Under the pieces are notes generated by a model. That model was given only the letters and a program-made list of their open reading frames with translations, made no database searches and was not told where the DNA came from. Position numbers and translations under genes: made by a program. A DNA stretch of 64,000 nucleotides from Lignipirellula cremea (GTDB lineage: Bacteria > Planctomycetota > Planctomycetia > Pirellulales > Pirellulaceae): the NCBI RefSeq assembly GCF_007751035.1, contig NZ_CP036433.1, positions 2,089,001 through 2,153,000 on the forward strand. Direction: 5' to 3'. How positions within the stretch are numbered: the first letter of the stretch is position 1; each line of letters opens with the position of its first letter. Positions 8,638 to 18,044 of the stretch are shown here, piece after piece.

Positions 8638-10887
8638 TTAAAAGGCGTAGGTCTGGTCGCCCAGTTGCACCACGACGGAGCCTTCGATCGCCAGGTACGG
8701 GGCGGCGTCGGCGCCGTGCTTGTCGACCAGGTCGAAGTACTCCTTGCTGAACCGCTCGACCTTCTGGGCCTTGGCGATCTGCTCCGGCGTGACCGAGGAA
8801 TCGACCCAGCGGCCGTCACGCAGGAAGAACGTTTTGCTGGCCACATTCTGCACGTTCTGCACCACCTGCAGGCTGCCGTCCTGGGCGTTGCGATAGCGTG
8901 CGGCCCCCGGCGCCGGAGCCTGGGCGGCCCGCTTCATCGCTCCTTTTTCCGCCCGCTGGGCAAAACCAGCCTGTCCGCCGGCGTTCTGTTCCAGCGCGCC
9001 GAACGCGTCGGCTGCCAGGGCGCGGACTTCTCCCGGGGGCCGCAGTTGCGGCTGGTCGTCGGCCAGGAAGGAGGTGTACGGCGTTAGAATTCCGTGCTTC
9101 GTCGAGAGCGAAACCAGCTCGTCGATCAGCTCCTGGTTCTTGCCGCTGATGTCGATCTCGTCGATGATCTCGCCGACCCGGCGGGTGGCCCAGAGCTTCT
9201 CGACAAAGGCGTACGTTTCGTCGCCTGAGTGGCGAGTCAGTTCGGCGGGGAAGTCGAACGACTGCTCCGCTTCGCTGACGGTGCCGGCGATCGTCACCTT
9301 GGCGGCGCCCGGCTTGCGGTACCGTCCGACCACGACCAGCTGGTCGCCGGCGAACAGGTCGTACGTTTCTCGCGGATAAACCCGATTGACGGCCGAGCCC
9401 TGCTCCACGCTGGCGCCTTCCAGATCGTAGGCGATGTCGACATTGCTCAGCGCCGGGGCGCCGATCCGCTCGTACAGTCGAGCGACCTGCTCTTCAATAT
9501 CGTCGTTGGGGCGGACGTACTCGCTCTGGCCGTAAAGCTTGCGGGCCAGTTTGTCGAGCAGACGGCTGTTCACGTCGTAGCCGACGCCCATGGAGAACAC
9601 GCGGGCTCGCACTTTGTTCCGTTCGGCCGCGTTGATGACGATCTGCTGCTCTTTGGTTTCGCCGGCAGTCGGCAGGCCATCGGTCAGAAAGACCACGTAG
9701 CTGGGCTGCTTGTTGTCGACCAGCTGGCCCAGGGCCGCCTTCAGGGCTCCATCGATATTGGTGCTGCCGCCGGCGTAGACGCCTTCGATCCAGCCAAGGG
9801 CCCGTTTGCGGGTGTCGTCGTTATAACGCTGCAGCTCCGGCTGGAAACTTTCCACGACGCTGTCGTAGGCGATCACATTAAACAGGTCGCCTTCGTGCAG
9901 GTTGTTGATCACAAAGCGGAGGGCGTTCTTCGCCTGTTCCATTTTCTTGCCGCTCATGCTGCCAGAGCGATCGACGACGAACACGACCGTTTTGCGGGGC
10001 TGCTCCTCGGTCGACTTGCGGACCTCGGGGCTGACCATCATGAGAAAGTAGCCGTCTTCGTTCGGCAGGGGACGATAGCTGAGCACGGTGGCTCCGACCG
10101 CTTCGTCGCCAATGTCGTACAGCAGACGGAAATCGCTGGCAGGCGTTTCGTTCTCGACTTCGAATTTCACCACCGCCTGGATGTTGCTGGGCCGCTGGAT
10201 GTCGACCGAGTGCGTGGGGCTATAGACGTTTTTGATCGACGCCTGGCTTTGGATGTTAACGTTGATCGCGATCTTTTCCACCGGCGTCGCGGTGTACTTG
10301 GCCGTGCTCATGGGGAACAGGAATTCCGTCAGGCCGCCCGTTTTCCGCACCACCTGGGTGTATTTGAGGGTGACGGAGCGTTCGGCTCCCGGCGGCACAG
10401 GGAAGACGCTTGTCTTGAACATGCCGTGGCCCATCCATTCCATCAGGGCCGGATCCTGGTTCCTCCGCATGTAGCCTTCATAAATGGTCCGGGCTTCCGT
10501 CGCCGAAAGCAGTTTGGCTTCGTACTCCGTGCCGTCGACCATAAAGGTGAGCTGGTCGACCGCCCCATCGTAGGGGAGCGGGTAGACGAAGCTGACTTCC
10601 ATCTGGCGATTGCCTGTGTTCACAAACGACTGCGTGACTTGGACTTTGGCGATCTGGTCGGCCAGATTGGCATTGATGGTCAGCGCTTTAATCTTGTACG
10701 CCTGCTGCGGTTGTGGCTGAGGTCGCGGCAGAGGGTGGGGCATGATGCGCAAACGAGGCAAGACAAACGCCATGTCGTTGCGGGCTTCGATTAGCACCCC
10801 CTGTGCCAGCGAGACGCCTGGAGCCAGAAGCGTCAGCGCAAGGGCCGCCAGACATGCCATTCGTCTGAAAGAAAGGTTGACCAACAT
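8638..10887 (-). CDS. secreted VIT and von Willebrand factor A domain protein
   Basis: A 749-residue protein of the inter-alpha-trypsin-inhibitor heavy-chain-like group. A signal peptide (hydrophobic residues about 10-28, ending SLAQG) is followed by a VIT domain (about 65-195, with VTQSFVNTGNRQMEVSFVYP), then a vWA domain with an intact metal-ion-dependent adhesion site DRSGS (Asp306, Ser308, Ser310). The C-terminal third is Ala/Gly/Gln-rich linker and a short end domain. The start at 10887 has GGAG at a normal distance; the frame extends further upstream without a plausible start. It is expected outside the cytoplasm and to bind a divalent metal and a protein partner; such proteins are often surface adhesion or scaffold factors. 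It is monocistronic. Confidence 0.88.
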   Translation of the reverse strand: MLVNLSFRRMACLAALALTLLAPGVSLAQGVLIEARNDMAFVLPRLRIMPHPLPRPQPQPQQAYKIKALTINANLADQIAKVQVTQSFVNTGNRQMEVSFVYPLPYDGAVDQLTFMVDGTEYEAKLLSATEARTIYEGYMRRNQDPALMEWMGHGMFKTSVFPVPPGAERSVTLKYTQVVRKTGGLTEFLFPMSTAKYTATPVEKIAINVNIQSQASIKNVYSPTHSVDIQRPSNIQAVVKFEVENETPASDFRLLYDIGDEAVGATVLSYRPLPNEDGYFLMMVSPEVRKSTEEQPRKTVVFVVDRSGSMSGKKMEQAKNALRFVINNLHEGDLFNVIAYDSVVESFQPELQRYNDDTRKRALGWIEGVYAGGSTNIDGALKAALGQLVDNKQPSYVVFLTDGLPTAGETKEQQIVINAAERNKVRARVFSMGVGYDVNSRLLDKLARKLYGQSEYVRPNDDIEEQVARLYERIGAPALSNVDIAYDLEGASVEQGSAVNRVYPRETYDLFAGDQLVVVGRYRKPGAAKVTIAGTVSEAEQSFDFPAELTRHSGDETYAFVEKLWATRRVGEIIDEIDISGKNQELIDELVSLSTKHGILTPYTSFLADDQPQLRPPGEVRALAADAFGALEQNAGGQAGFAQRAEKGAMKRAAQAPAPGAARYRNAQDGSLQVVQNVQNVASKTFFLRDGRWVDSSVTPEQIAKAQKVERFSKEYFDLVDKHGADAAPYLAIEGSVVVQLGDQTYAF

Positions 10888-11463
10888 GAGAGTCTCCACA
10901 ATTCGAGAATTCGCCGTACCAGGCGAGCATTTCGCCCCGGACGCCGCCAGCCAGCCGAACGGCGACCACAACCACGTCCTGCAGGTTAAGACGTAGCGCC
11001 CGGCCCTATAGTTCCGCCGTCGCTTGTTAGAATATCGCGGGACGCCCGGAACGAGGCCGTCTCCGCTGGCGATCGCTGATTTTTGAAGTGGGAGAAGGAA
11101 GATTTTCCGGGCAAATTCGGCGGGCCGCCCGGCCGGGAGCGATGAGAATTTCTCGCGGCGGGGGGTCGATCGGCTCGATAAACAGGGTCTGCCGTGTTGT
11201 CGCCGGGCGTCGATCGCAAATTCGCGGTGACAAACGGGTTCTCTACCCTTGAACCAGGTCGGTCGGATCGGTACACTGCTCCCTTTGAGTTTCGATTTAT
11301 TCTCGGATGGATAGAGTTCGGGATTTTCGACGGAATTCCTCCCTGGCAAGCGGCCTGCCCGCTCAACGGCCGGGAGTGAGATTTTCCATAAGATTTCAAA
11401 CTGGAACCCTTCGAGTTTGAAAAATAAAAATACAGGTTTGAGTTATAAACGAGGAGTGTGATC
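10888..11463. other. divergent intergenic region between the VIT gene and rplM
   Basis: About 575 bases without a convincing gene. It must hold the promoters of the VIT/vWA gene (minus) and of rplM-rpsI (plus). One sigma-70-like promoter is listed separately. The last 60 bases before rplM are A/T-rich. Confidence 0.5.
11249..11277 (+). promoter_or_regulatory. candidate sigma-70 promoter for rplM-rpsI
   Basis: TTGAAC, a 17-base spacer and TACACT match the housekeeping promoter pattern. The site lies about 190 bases upstream of rplM, leaving a long leader that could carry ribosomal-protein autoregulation. This is a pattern match only. Confidence 0.35.
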
Positions 11464-11898
11464 GTGACGGTCGTGAAGAGTTACATGGCGAAGCCGGGCG
11501 ATGTCGACCAGCAGTGGTGGCATGTCGACGCCACGGATAAAGTGGTCGGTCGTTTGGCGACCAAAGTCGCCATGGTCCTGATGGGCAAGCACCGTCCGAC
11601 TTACACCCCCCACATTGACACGGGCGATTTCGTCGTGATCACCAATGTGGAAAAGGTGAAGTTCTCCGGCAAAAAAATGAGCAACAAGGTCTACACCTGG
11701 TACACCGGCTATCCCGGTTTACGCAGCGAGACCGCGGAAAAGCGGATGGAGCGCAAGCCCGACCAGATTCTCCGCGACGCTATTCGCCGCATGCTCCCCA
11801 AGAACAAGCTCGGCCGCAAAATGCTGTCCAAGCTGAAGCTGGTGGTCGGACCGGATCATGGACATCAGGCCCAGCAGCCGCAACCCCTCGAAACCTAA
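11464..11898 (+). CDS. rplM: 50S ribosomal protein L13
   Basis: A 144-residue L13, part of the large ribosomal subunit. Family motifs are present: WWHVDATDKVVGRLATKVA, LMGKHRPTYTPHIDTGD and DAIRRMLPKNKLGRKMLSKLK. The GTG at 11464 is preferred because GAGGAG ends seven bases upstream; an in-frame GTG at 11458 lies too close to that site. It is followed after 94 bases by rpsI in the usual rplM-rpsI order. The C-terminus has a short Gln/Pro-rich tail. Confidence 0.96.
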   Translation: MTVVKSYMAKPGDVDQQWWHVDATDKVVGRLATKVAMVLMGKHRPTYTPHIDTGDFVVITNVEKVKFSGKKMSNKVYTWYTGYPGLRSETAEKRMERKPDQILRDAIRRMLPKNKLGRKMLSKLKLVVGPDHGHQAQQPQPLET

Positions 11899-11992
11899 GG
11901 ACAGCCAGATTGGCCCCAGGTTTCGGCTCCGGTACGTTGGCGGTGCTGTCGGCGTTTTAATATCAACTTGCAACTTTCGTTCGAAGTGAAAT

Positions 11993-12406
11993 ATGGTCGC
12001 AGTTAAAAAAGACAAGATCAACGGCGATGCCCTGGGCACTGGTCGTCGCAAGTCGTCGGTCGCTCGCGTTCGGGTTCGCGCCGGTTCGGGCAAGATCACC
12101 ATCAACCAGCGTCCGTTCGAAGAGTACTTCCCCAATATTCGCGACCGTCACGATGTGCTGGCCGCACTGGAAGAAACCAGTCGCGTTGGCCAGGTCGATG
12201 TGATTGTGCGTGTCAACGGCGGCGGATCCACAGGCCAGTCAGGCGCCATTAAAATGGGTCTGTCCCGCGCTCTGGTGAGCTACGACATGGACCTGTTCCC
12301 GGCCCTGCGGGACGGCGGCTACCTGACTCGCGACGCTCGCATGAAAGAGCGTAAGAAGCCCGGTCTGCACGGCGCCCGTCGCGGCACCCAGTTCTCGAAA
12401 CGTTAG
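11993..12406 (+). CDS. rpsI: 30S ribosomal protein S9
   Basis: A 137-residue S9 of the small ribosomal subunit. It has the opening GTGRRKSSVARVRVRAGSGK, the central VNGGGSTGQSGAIKMGLSRAL, and the basic C-terminal tail ending QFSKR that reaches the ribosomal P site. It is cotranscribed with rplM, and a strong terminator lies 38 bases downstream. Confidence 0.97.
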   Translation: MVAVKKDKINGDALGTGRRKSSVARVRVRAGSGKITINQRPFEEYFPNIRDRHDVLAALEETSRVGQVDVIVRVNGGGSTGQSGAIKMGLSRALVSYDMDLFPALRDGGYLTRDARMKERKKPGLHGARRGTQFSKR

Positions 12407-12443
12407 GCCGCCTGGCTGCACGCTTCGAGTATCAATCCATTCA

Positions 12444-12470
12444 GCCCACGTCGCCCGGCGTGGGCTTTTT
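12444..12470 (+). terminator. Rho-independent terminator of rplM-rpsI
   Basis: A perfect 7-bp stem GCCCACG/CGTGGGC with an 8-base loop is followed by five T residues, just downstream of rpsI. Confidence 0.85.
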
Positions 12471-12561
12471 GCTGCGCTCACGGGAACATCCCCCGCCCTG
12501 CCGTCGGGGGACGATAGCCTTTTCGCTTTACGTCCCAGCCAAGAATCTGGGTGTGCTGGCG

Positions 12562-12599
12562 GCAAGTCCGCACGTTATCGCCGTGGGAAACGGACTTGC
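12562..12599. repeat. inverted repeat near the end of the MTNPYQSP gene
   Basis: GCAAGTCCG at 12562-12570 is repeated inverted as CGGACTTGC at 12591-12599, giving a 9-bp stem with a 20-base loop. No T-run follows on either strand, so it is not an obvious terminator. It sits beside the 20-bp motif copy at 12632. Confidence 0.45.
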
Positions 12600-12631
12600 G
12601 GCCAGGTCCACTACAATGAAATGATTTTGTA

Positions 12632-12651
12632 GCTAATCGCTAATCGCTTCC
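12632..12651 (-). repeat. 20-bp interspersed motif, copy 2
   Basis: An exact inverted copy of the 20-mer at 8534-8553. Here it overlaps the 3' end of the minus-strand gene at 12640-13188 and supplies its last codons and TAG stop. Confidence 0.6.
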
Positions 12652-13188
12652 ATGGCCATGGACCTTCAGGCTGTAAACGAGCGCCCGGACATGCAGCATT
12701 CCCGCAATCCAGCCGCCGACCAGGCCGATCAGAGTGACGGCCGATAGCAGGCTTATTTCGAAGATGTTCCCGTGGGAAATCGACATCAGTCCCCACAACG
12801 TCATCGCACCGCCGTTGATCAATGCCAGAAACAGGACCCAGATCCGGCGAAAGGTCCCCAGGTGTTTCTGCTGCAGAAAATGAAACCCGATTCCGCCAAA
12901 AAGTCCTACGGCCAGACCAATGAGCAAACCTCCCATACTGCCCGCACTGATAAACACGGTGCAGGCCAGCGCCAACTGATGCAGGTCGAAGTTTGGCCGG
13001 CCCAGCATGAATGCGCCCAGGCCCTGGCCAACGAGCACGCAGGCAAGCAGTTCCACAAAGCCGACCATCGCGCCGATCAGGGAGCCGGCGAACATGCCGT
13101 TCAAGAATGTTTTCCCGGCAGAAACGGCTGGGGTCGCCAGGGCGGCCGGTTCCGCCTCCATGCGGGGGCTTTGGTAGGGGTTTGTCAT
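12640..13188 (-). CDS. four-helix membrane protein with MTNPYQSP N-terminus
   Basis: A 182-residue membrane protein beginning MTNPYQSPRM, a short cytoplasmic opening that recurs in many unrelated planctomycete membrane proteins. Four hydrophobic segments follow, at about residues 30-55, 72-105, 118-140 and 148-172, rich in Gly and Leu. The ATG at 13188 is preferred to an in-frame GTG at 13197. The last codons (GSD and stop) come from the interspersed 20-bp motif at 12632-12651, so the present C-terminus may not be ancestral. No enzymatic motif is visible. Confidence 0.7.
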   Translation of the reverse strand: MTNPYQSPRMEAEPAALATPAVSAGKTFLNGMFAGSLIGAMVGFVELLACVLVGQGLGAFMLGRPNFDLHQLALACTVFISAGSMGGLLIGLAVGLFGGIGFHFLQQKHLGTFRRIWVLFLALINGGAMTLWGLMSISHGNIFEISLLSAVTLIGLVGGWIAGMLHVRALVYSLKVHGHGSD

Positions 13189-13541
13189 AAACGCCACGGA
13201 ATTTCGGGGCGAACCGGGCTACGGCGGGAATAGTTTGTCTGCCAGCCGACGAAAGAATGGTCGTCGTATGTTGCAGCACATGCATCGGTTATGCCGCCGA
13301 CCGCGGCGGCAATTCCGTCTGCGGTCGCGGGAAAGGAACGGTTTTCTTGACCCCCGCCATCCGGCATTTATACTAAAAATCGCAGCCGCTATGGCCGCCC
13401 TCACGTTTGCTCGCTGGATTCGCCAGTCGAAGGGAGGCAAAAGAGACCACTCCGCGCGGTCTCGGCGCCCTTCAGCCGACGTACAATATAGCAGGATACT
13501 GCGAGTTAACAGGAACTTTCGAGGCCTCAAGGACTATCGCC
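13189..13541. other. divergent intergenic region, no gene seen
   Basis: About 350 bases between two divergently transcribed genes. It should contain both promoters. No recognisable coding region, RNA gene or strong hairpin was found. Confidence 0.4.
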
Positions 13542-14606
13542 ATGCAACGAGCCCAGACTGCACTCTTGGGGCTGCTGACTTTCTCGCTGGGTCTTGCCTG
13601 CGCGGGGCTCTCCCCTGTCGCTGCCCAAGAACCTGCTGCGGCCCCGGCCGCAGCTCCGGGCGTTACGGCCCCGCGTGCGGTCATCCCTCGCAAGCTGGCC
13701 CCTGGCATTTTGACGGTGATTCCGCCTGTCCTGGCCGACAAAGAAACGATTTCTGGTCCGGCCGCCGTGCAGGACATCGTCGATATGCCCGGACTGGCCG
13801 TCACGCCCAATTTCTTGCCGCTGACCCAGACTCTGCACGAAATGGCCAAAGAAGTTACGCTGAGACGCGAGGTCTGGGGGCTGGAGTTCGCCTTCAAGCC
13901 GCTGCGCATGGTCAGGGTCGATATTCCGCAGCCGAACGGGTCGATGCAGAACAAGCTGATCTGGTACATGGTTTACCGGGTTACCAACCGCGGCGAGCAT
14001 CGTGGGCCGACCAGCGAAGAAGACCGTTTTGGCCAGGTGCTTTACGGCGTTGGCAGCGTGAACCGCGACATCCGCTTTTTCCCCCACCTGGTGCTGGAAG
14101 GGCTGGTGGAAAGAACTCCGGCAGAGATTGAAGCCGCCGCAGCCGCAGGGCGGGCCGAACTCTACCAGCGCAAAGCCTATCTGGATCGACTTATCCCGGC
14201 CGCCATTCCGGCGATCTACGCCCGGGAAAGACCCGGCGCCGGTATCCGCCTGCACAACTCCGTGGAAATCTCCCAGGTCACGATCAAACCCAGCGTTGCC
14301 GGAAATGAAAACGCCGTCTGGGGCGTGGCCACCTGGGAGAACATTGATCCCCGGATTGATTACCTTTCCGTCTTTATCCAAGGTCTGACCAATGCCTTTG
14401 AGTATGAGACGAACACGGCTGGGGAAGTTGTGTTTAAGCACAAGACCCTGCAGCTGAATTTCTGGCGTCCGGGCGACTGGCTGCAGGAAGACGAATCCGA
14501 AATCCACTACGGCGTGCCGATCGTGGACAATGCGAAGAAACAGGCGGAAATTTATAGCATGTATCAGGTGACGGAACCGCTTGATTTTCGCTGGATATTT
14601 CGCTAA
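13542..14606 (+). CDS. secreted planctomycete protein of unknown function
   Basis: A 354-residue protein with a signal peptide (hydrophobic residues about 6-27, ending SPVAAQ) and an Ala/Pro-rich spacer before the mature domain. The rest is hydrophilic with conserved-looking stretches such as [29 protein letters not shown] and a C-terminal [13 protein letters not shown]. The ATG at 13542 opens the signal peptide and is chosen over a frame start at 13407. No catalytic motif was recognised. It probably acts in the periplasm or cell envelope. Confidence 0.75.
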   Translation: MQRAQTALLGLLTFSLGLACAGLSPVAAQEPAAAPAAAPGVTAPRAVIPRKLAPGILTVIPPVLADKETISGPAAVQDIVDMPGLAVTPNFLPLTQTLHEMAKEVTLRREVWGLEFAFKPLRMVRVDIPQPNGSMQNKLIWYMVYRVTNRGEHRGPTSEEDRFGQVLYGVGSVNRDIRFFPHLVLEGLVERTPAEIEAAAAAGRAELYQRKAYLDRLIPAAIPAIYARERPGAGIRLHNSVEISQVTIKPSVAGNENAVWGVATWENIDPRIDYLSVFIQGLTNAFEYETNTAGEVVFKHKTLQLNFWRPGDWLQEDESEIHYGVPIVDNAKKQAEIYSMYQVTEPLDFRWIFR

Positions 14607-14729
14607 ATTCCACGGTTTGAATCCGTCACTTGCGCCAATATGCAGGGGCGAACGCGATAATCGCGGAGCCTTTGTGTTTTTTGGCTTCTAGTTAGCATTC
14701 TCTCCAGCGAATTTATCCAGGAATTTATC

Positions 14730-14981
14730 ATGGCACATAAGAAGGGCCAGGGCTCCAGCCGTAACGGTCGTGACTCCAATGCACAGCGTCGTGGAGTCAA
14801 GCGTTTTGGCGGCGAGTCAGTCAAAGCGGGCAATATCCTGGTCCGCCAGTGCGGCACCAAATTTCATCCCGGCAAAGGTGTTGGTCAGGGGAACGACTAC
14901 ACGCTCTTCGCCCTGGTGGATGGCTTTGTGATGTTTGATCGTGGCGGACGTCGCATCCATGTAACCCCGGAACGGAACTAG
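14730..14981 (+). CDS. rpmA: 50S ribosomal protein L27
   Basis: An 83-residue L27 of the large ribosomal subunit, with the family opening [20 protein letters not shown] and the core [19 protein letters not shown]. It stands alone: L21 (rplU), its usual upstream partner, is not adjacent. A strong terminator follows 58 bases downstream. Confidence 0.97.
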   Translation: MAHKKGQGSSRNGRDSNAQRRGVKRFGGESVKAGNILVRQCGTKFHPGKGVGQGNDYTLFALVDGFVMFDRGGRRIHVTPERN

Positions 14982-15038
14982 CCTGTCCCGGTGCTGGCGG
15001 CCTCTTCCTTTCGAAGCGGGTTTGCCAGGTCGATCGAA

Positions 15039-15062
15039 CGGCCCCCTGCAGGGCCGTTTTTT
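15039..15062 (+). terminator. Rho-independent terminator of rpmA
   Basis: Perfect 6-bp stem CGGCCC/GGGCCG, 6-base loop, then six T residues, downstream of rpmA. Confidence 0.85.
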
Positions 15063-15154
15063 CGTGGCTGCAGGCGGAATTTTCGGCCCGAAATCTCGCC
15101 GGTCGCCTGCCTTGGATTCGCTCCCCTCTCGCCAGCGAGGGTCTGGCGTTCCCC

Positions 15155-16141
15155 ATGAAGACTCCCGAGTTTATCGGCTGGACGCTCGTACGCTCCTGCC
15201 CGCTGCGCGAAGTTCTCGACGATCCGGCCGATCCGATGGCCGTCGAACGTCTGCTCCGTCCTGTTCAGGCTTACAGCGATGCACGCCGGGAAGGCCGCCT
15301 GTTTGAGGGCGTCTGCCTCGCGGCCGACGTTATCCCTGACGTCGATCCGTCGCCTGTCGACGATCACGCCGCCGCCATCCGAGCCGCCAACGGGGAGCCG
15401 CTAGGCTTCCGCGCCGACGAAGTCCTCGCGGCATACGGCGGCGAACAGGCTATCCGCTCTGTCTGCACCGGGTGCCCGGCGAATGCCGTCGCCCAGGTGC
15501 AAGCGGACGCCCTGGCGGGCTGTGTGGGACTGCTGGAATTCTCCCCCCACGATGCTTCCCTGCACGCGGATTTTCAAAGGGCGTATGAGGCGGCCGAGCA
15601 GGCCGGCGAGACCCAGGAGATCCTGGCCGCGACGACGCAGCCTGCCTGGTATGGAATCTGGATTGAGCCCGCCCCCACATACAGCCAGCGCACCGCCTTT
15701 CGCGCTGTCTTCCGGCGGCTTGCCGGGCAAAACGGCTTTTACGCCCAGCGACTGGCGCCATTGCTGGCCGCGCTGGATCTATCACTCGACTGCAAATTGC
15801 CAGCGCCGCCGGACCTACGCTGGGAGCTCTTCCCGCATGGCGAAGTGCATGGCCGCCGATGGCGCCTGGGCGAACACTGCCCTTGCTGCAAAGCCGACTG
15901 GAAGGCCGGCTCCCGGCGCTGCGCCGTGTGCGGCCGGCAAGGCGGCTCCCAGGCGGCCCGCCGCCGGCATGCCCGGGGCGTGCGTCCTTACTGGCGCCTG
16001 GCGGGATTCCTGGGCGAAGCGAACGTCGGCCGGTTTCTGGAGCGGTACGCCGCGGCCCGGACGGATTCGGAATCGGTTGATCAAGTACCGCGCGGAAGTG
16101 ATCCGCCGGGCGAGGGACCGGCAGCAACGGAGCAACGATGA
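15155..16141 (+). CDS. zinc-ribbon protein of unknown function, coupled to AsnB-like gene
   Basis: A 328-residue protein with no recognised family. A CTGCPAN pair (Cys104, Cys107) lies in the N-terminal half. A CPCC...CAVC zinc ribbon (Cys242/Cys245 and Cys256/Cys259) is followed by a highly basic stretch (QAARRRHARGVR). The middle contains a helical region around HADFQRAYEAAEQAG. Its stop overlaps the start of the asparagine-synthetase-like gene by 4 bases (ATGA), which indicates translational coupling and probably a joint function. The cysteine pairs suggest one or two structural zinc sites. Confidence 0.7.
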   Translation: MKTPEFIGWTLVRSCPLREVLDDPADPMAVERLLRPVQAYSDARREGRLFEGVCLAADVIPDVDPSPVDDHAAAIRAANGEPLGFRADEVLAAYGGEQAIRSVCTGCPANAVAQVQADALAGCVGLLEFSPHDASLHADFQRAYEAAEQAGETQEILAATTQPAWYGIWIEPAPTYSQRTAFRAVFRRLAGQNGFYAQRLAPLLAALDLSLDCKLPAPPDLRWELFPHGEVHGRRWRLGEHCPCCKADWKAGSRRCAVCGRQGGSQAARRRHARGVRPYWRLAGFLGEANVGRFLERYAAARTDSESVDQVPRGSDPPGEGPAATEQR

Positions 16142-17883
16142 GCGTCCTGCTCGGGTTCCTGGGAGAACCGGATTCCGCCTTGCTGCAGCAGATGGACGCC
16201 GCGTTGCGGCGCCGCGCCTCGGGCGAACGCCAGGAAGTGATCGGCCCCCAATCTTCCCTCGCCACGCGTTACCAGGAGTCGCACCACCGAGCGGTGCTGC
16301 GGACCGCCGGCGTTTGTCAGATCGACAAGTTCACGTTTGCCGCCGTCGGCAGTTTCTGGGGGCCCGCCGCGCCGGCCTCGCTGGAAGAGCTTGCCCGCCG
16401 GTATCAGCAGCAGGGGCCGGACTTTGTGCAGGGGCTGCTGGGGGCGTTTGTGATGGCGATCGTCGACCAGGGGGAGCTGCACCTGTTCCGCGACGGCGCT
16501 GGCGCCCGCACGCTCTTCTATGGGCGGAATGGCCCCCGCATGCTATTTGCCGTCGAGCCGAAAGGGATCTGGCAAACGGCTGGCTTCGACCGTCGACTGC
16601 GTCCTGCGGCGGTCGCCGAATATCTGTCGTTCAGCTTCATCCCGGGCGAGCGCACGCTACTGGAGGGACTGCACGAACTACCGGCCGGCAGCCGCCTGCA
16701 GGTAAAGGCGTGCGGCGAAACTCGGCTGACGCGGTACTTCCGTTTTGAAGATTTCGAACCGCCCGATCCCGGCGCGACCGAAGCGGACTGGGTGCGGCTG
16801 TTCCGGGAAACGCACCGCCAGGCGGTCGCCGATCGGCTGGACCTGGATCGACCGGCGGCCGTGTTCCTTTCCGGCGGCCTGGACTCCAGCGTGGTGACGG
16901 CCGAGCTGGTGCAGCAGACCCGACAGCCGGTGCATTCGTTCGCCATCCATTTTGGAGCGAAGTACCCGCACGAGCTGCCGTTTGCCCGCGAGGTCGCCGA
17001 GCACTGCGGCACAACGCACCACGAAGTGCTGATTGAACCGAAACGCTTTCTGCCGCGGCTGCGCGAGATGATCTGGCAGCTCGACGACGTGATCGGCGAT
17101 CCGATTACCATGCCTAACTACGAGCTCTCGGCGCACGTGTCGCAGGACTTTTCGGCCGTCTTCAATGGTGAAGGCGGCGATCCACTGTTCGGCGGCCCGA
17201 AGAATATCCCGATGCTGCTGCATCACTGGTACGGCGTGCCGGACCGCAGCAAGAACTTTCGCGAACAGTTGTACCTGGAGAGTTATCGTCGCGGTTACGA
17301 CGAACTGTCCCGCCTGTTGTCGCCCGAGTTTCGACGGCAGATCGATTTTGAAGCCGACCTGGAACAGATCCTGACTCCCTATTTTCAGTGCGAGAAACCT
17401 TCTGCCTTTCTCGACAAGCTGATGGCGATCAACGTGCGGCTCAAAGGGGCGCATCTGATTTTGCCCAAGGTCGAACGGATGACGGGCGCCTGGGGCGTGA
17501 CGCCGTTATCGCCATTGTTTGACGAACGTCTGGTGCGGCTGGCGTTCCAGCTGCCGGGGCTGCTCAAGCTGCAGGCGGGCGTGGAGAAGATCGTCATAAA
17601 AAAGGCTTACGCCAACGACCTGCCCGCAGCCATCATCAACCGGCCCAAGAGCGGCATGCGCGTGCCTGTGCATTTCTGGTTTCAATCCGAAATGCGAAAG
17701 TACGCCCGGCGAATCCTCAGCCCCAAAGCAGTCCGCCAGGCCGGTATTTTTGACCCGGCCCGCGTCAAGCAGCTGCTCGACTACAATATCGAAGAAGGTC
17801 CAGGGCGATACGGCCTGCGGTTATGGATGCTGCTGACGTTTGAGATCTATCGCCGGATGGTTTTTGAAGGCGAAACGGTTTAG
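16138..17883 (+). CDS. asparagine-synthetase-like ATP-dependent amide-forming enzyme without the glutaminase cysteine
   Basis: A 581-residue relative of class B asparagine synthetases. The C-terminal synthetase domain has the ATP-pyrophosphatase loop SGGLDSS (245-251) and conserved downstream elements (FNGEGGDPLFGG, LPKVERMTGAWGVTPLSPLFD), so it should activate a carboxylate with ATP. The N-terminal domain keeps the Ntn-hydrolase outline (GAFVMAIVDQGELHLFRDGAGARTL) but begins MSVLLGFLGEP and lacks the obligatory Cys2 that releases ammonia from glutamine. It may therefore use free ammonia or an amine, as beta-lactam synthetase uses an internal amine. The start is fixed by the ATGA overlap with the zinc-ribbon gene and by GGAG upstream. 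Substrate unknown. Confidence 0.85.
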   Translation: MSVLLGFLGEPDSALLQQMDAALRRRASGERQEVIGPQSSLATRYQESHHRAVLRTAGVCQIDKFTFAAVGSFWGPAAPASLEELARRYQQQGPDFVQGLLGAFVMAIVDQGELHLFRDGAGARTLFYGRNGPRMLFAVEPKGIWQTAGFDRRLRPAAVAEYLSFSFIPGERTLLEGLHELPAGSRLQVKACGETRLTRYFRFEDFEPPDPGATEADWVRLFRETHRQAVADRLDLDRPAAVFLSGGLDSSVVTAELVQQTRQPVHSFAIHFGAKYPHELPFAREVAEHCGTTHHEVLIEPKRFLPRLREMIWQLDDVIGDPITMPNYELSAHVSQDFSAVFNGEGGDPLFGGPKNIPMLLHHWYGVPDRSKNFREQLYLESYRRGYDELSRLLSPEFRRQIDFEADLEQILTPYFQCEKPSAFLDKLMAINVRLKGAHLILPKVERMTGAWGVTPLSPLFDERLVRLAFQLPGLLKLQAGVEKIVIKKAYANDLPAAIINRPKSGMRVPVHFWFQSEMRKYARRILSPKAVRQAGIFDPARVKQLLDYNIEEGPGRYGLRLWMLLTFEIYRRMVFEGETV

Positions 17884-18044
17884 CAACCTTGCAAGGTCCG
17901 CCGATGAGGAGCGTCTTTGCCAGTCGCACGGACGCACCCAGGGAGTCCGATGCTGGCCTCTCCCGTCGAAATCCTTGCGAAAATCTCTGAGAGTGGTACG
18001 CTCGCAGATTAGCGAGTCCGATTCCAATCCAGCTGAGCGAAATC

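Noticed and set aside
12562-12599. Terminator for the MTNPYQSP membrane protein
   Set aside because: The stem has a 20-base loop and no T-run on the minus strand.
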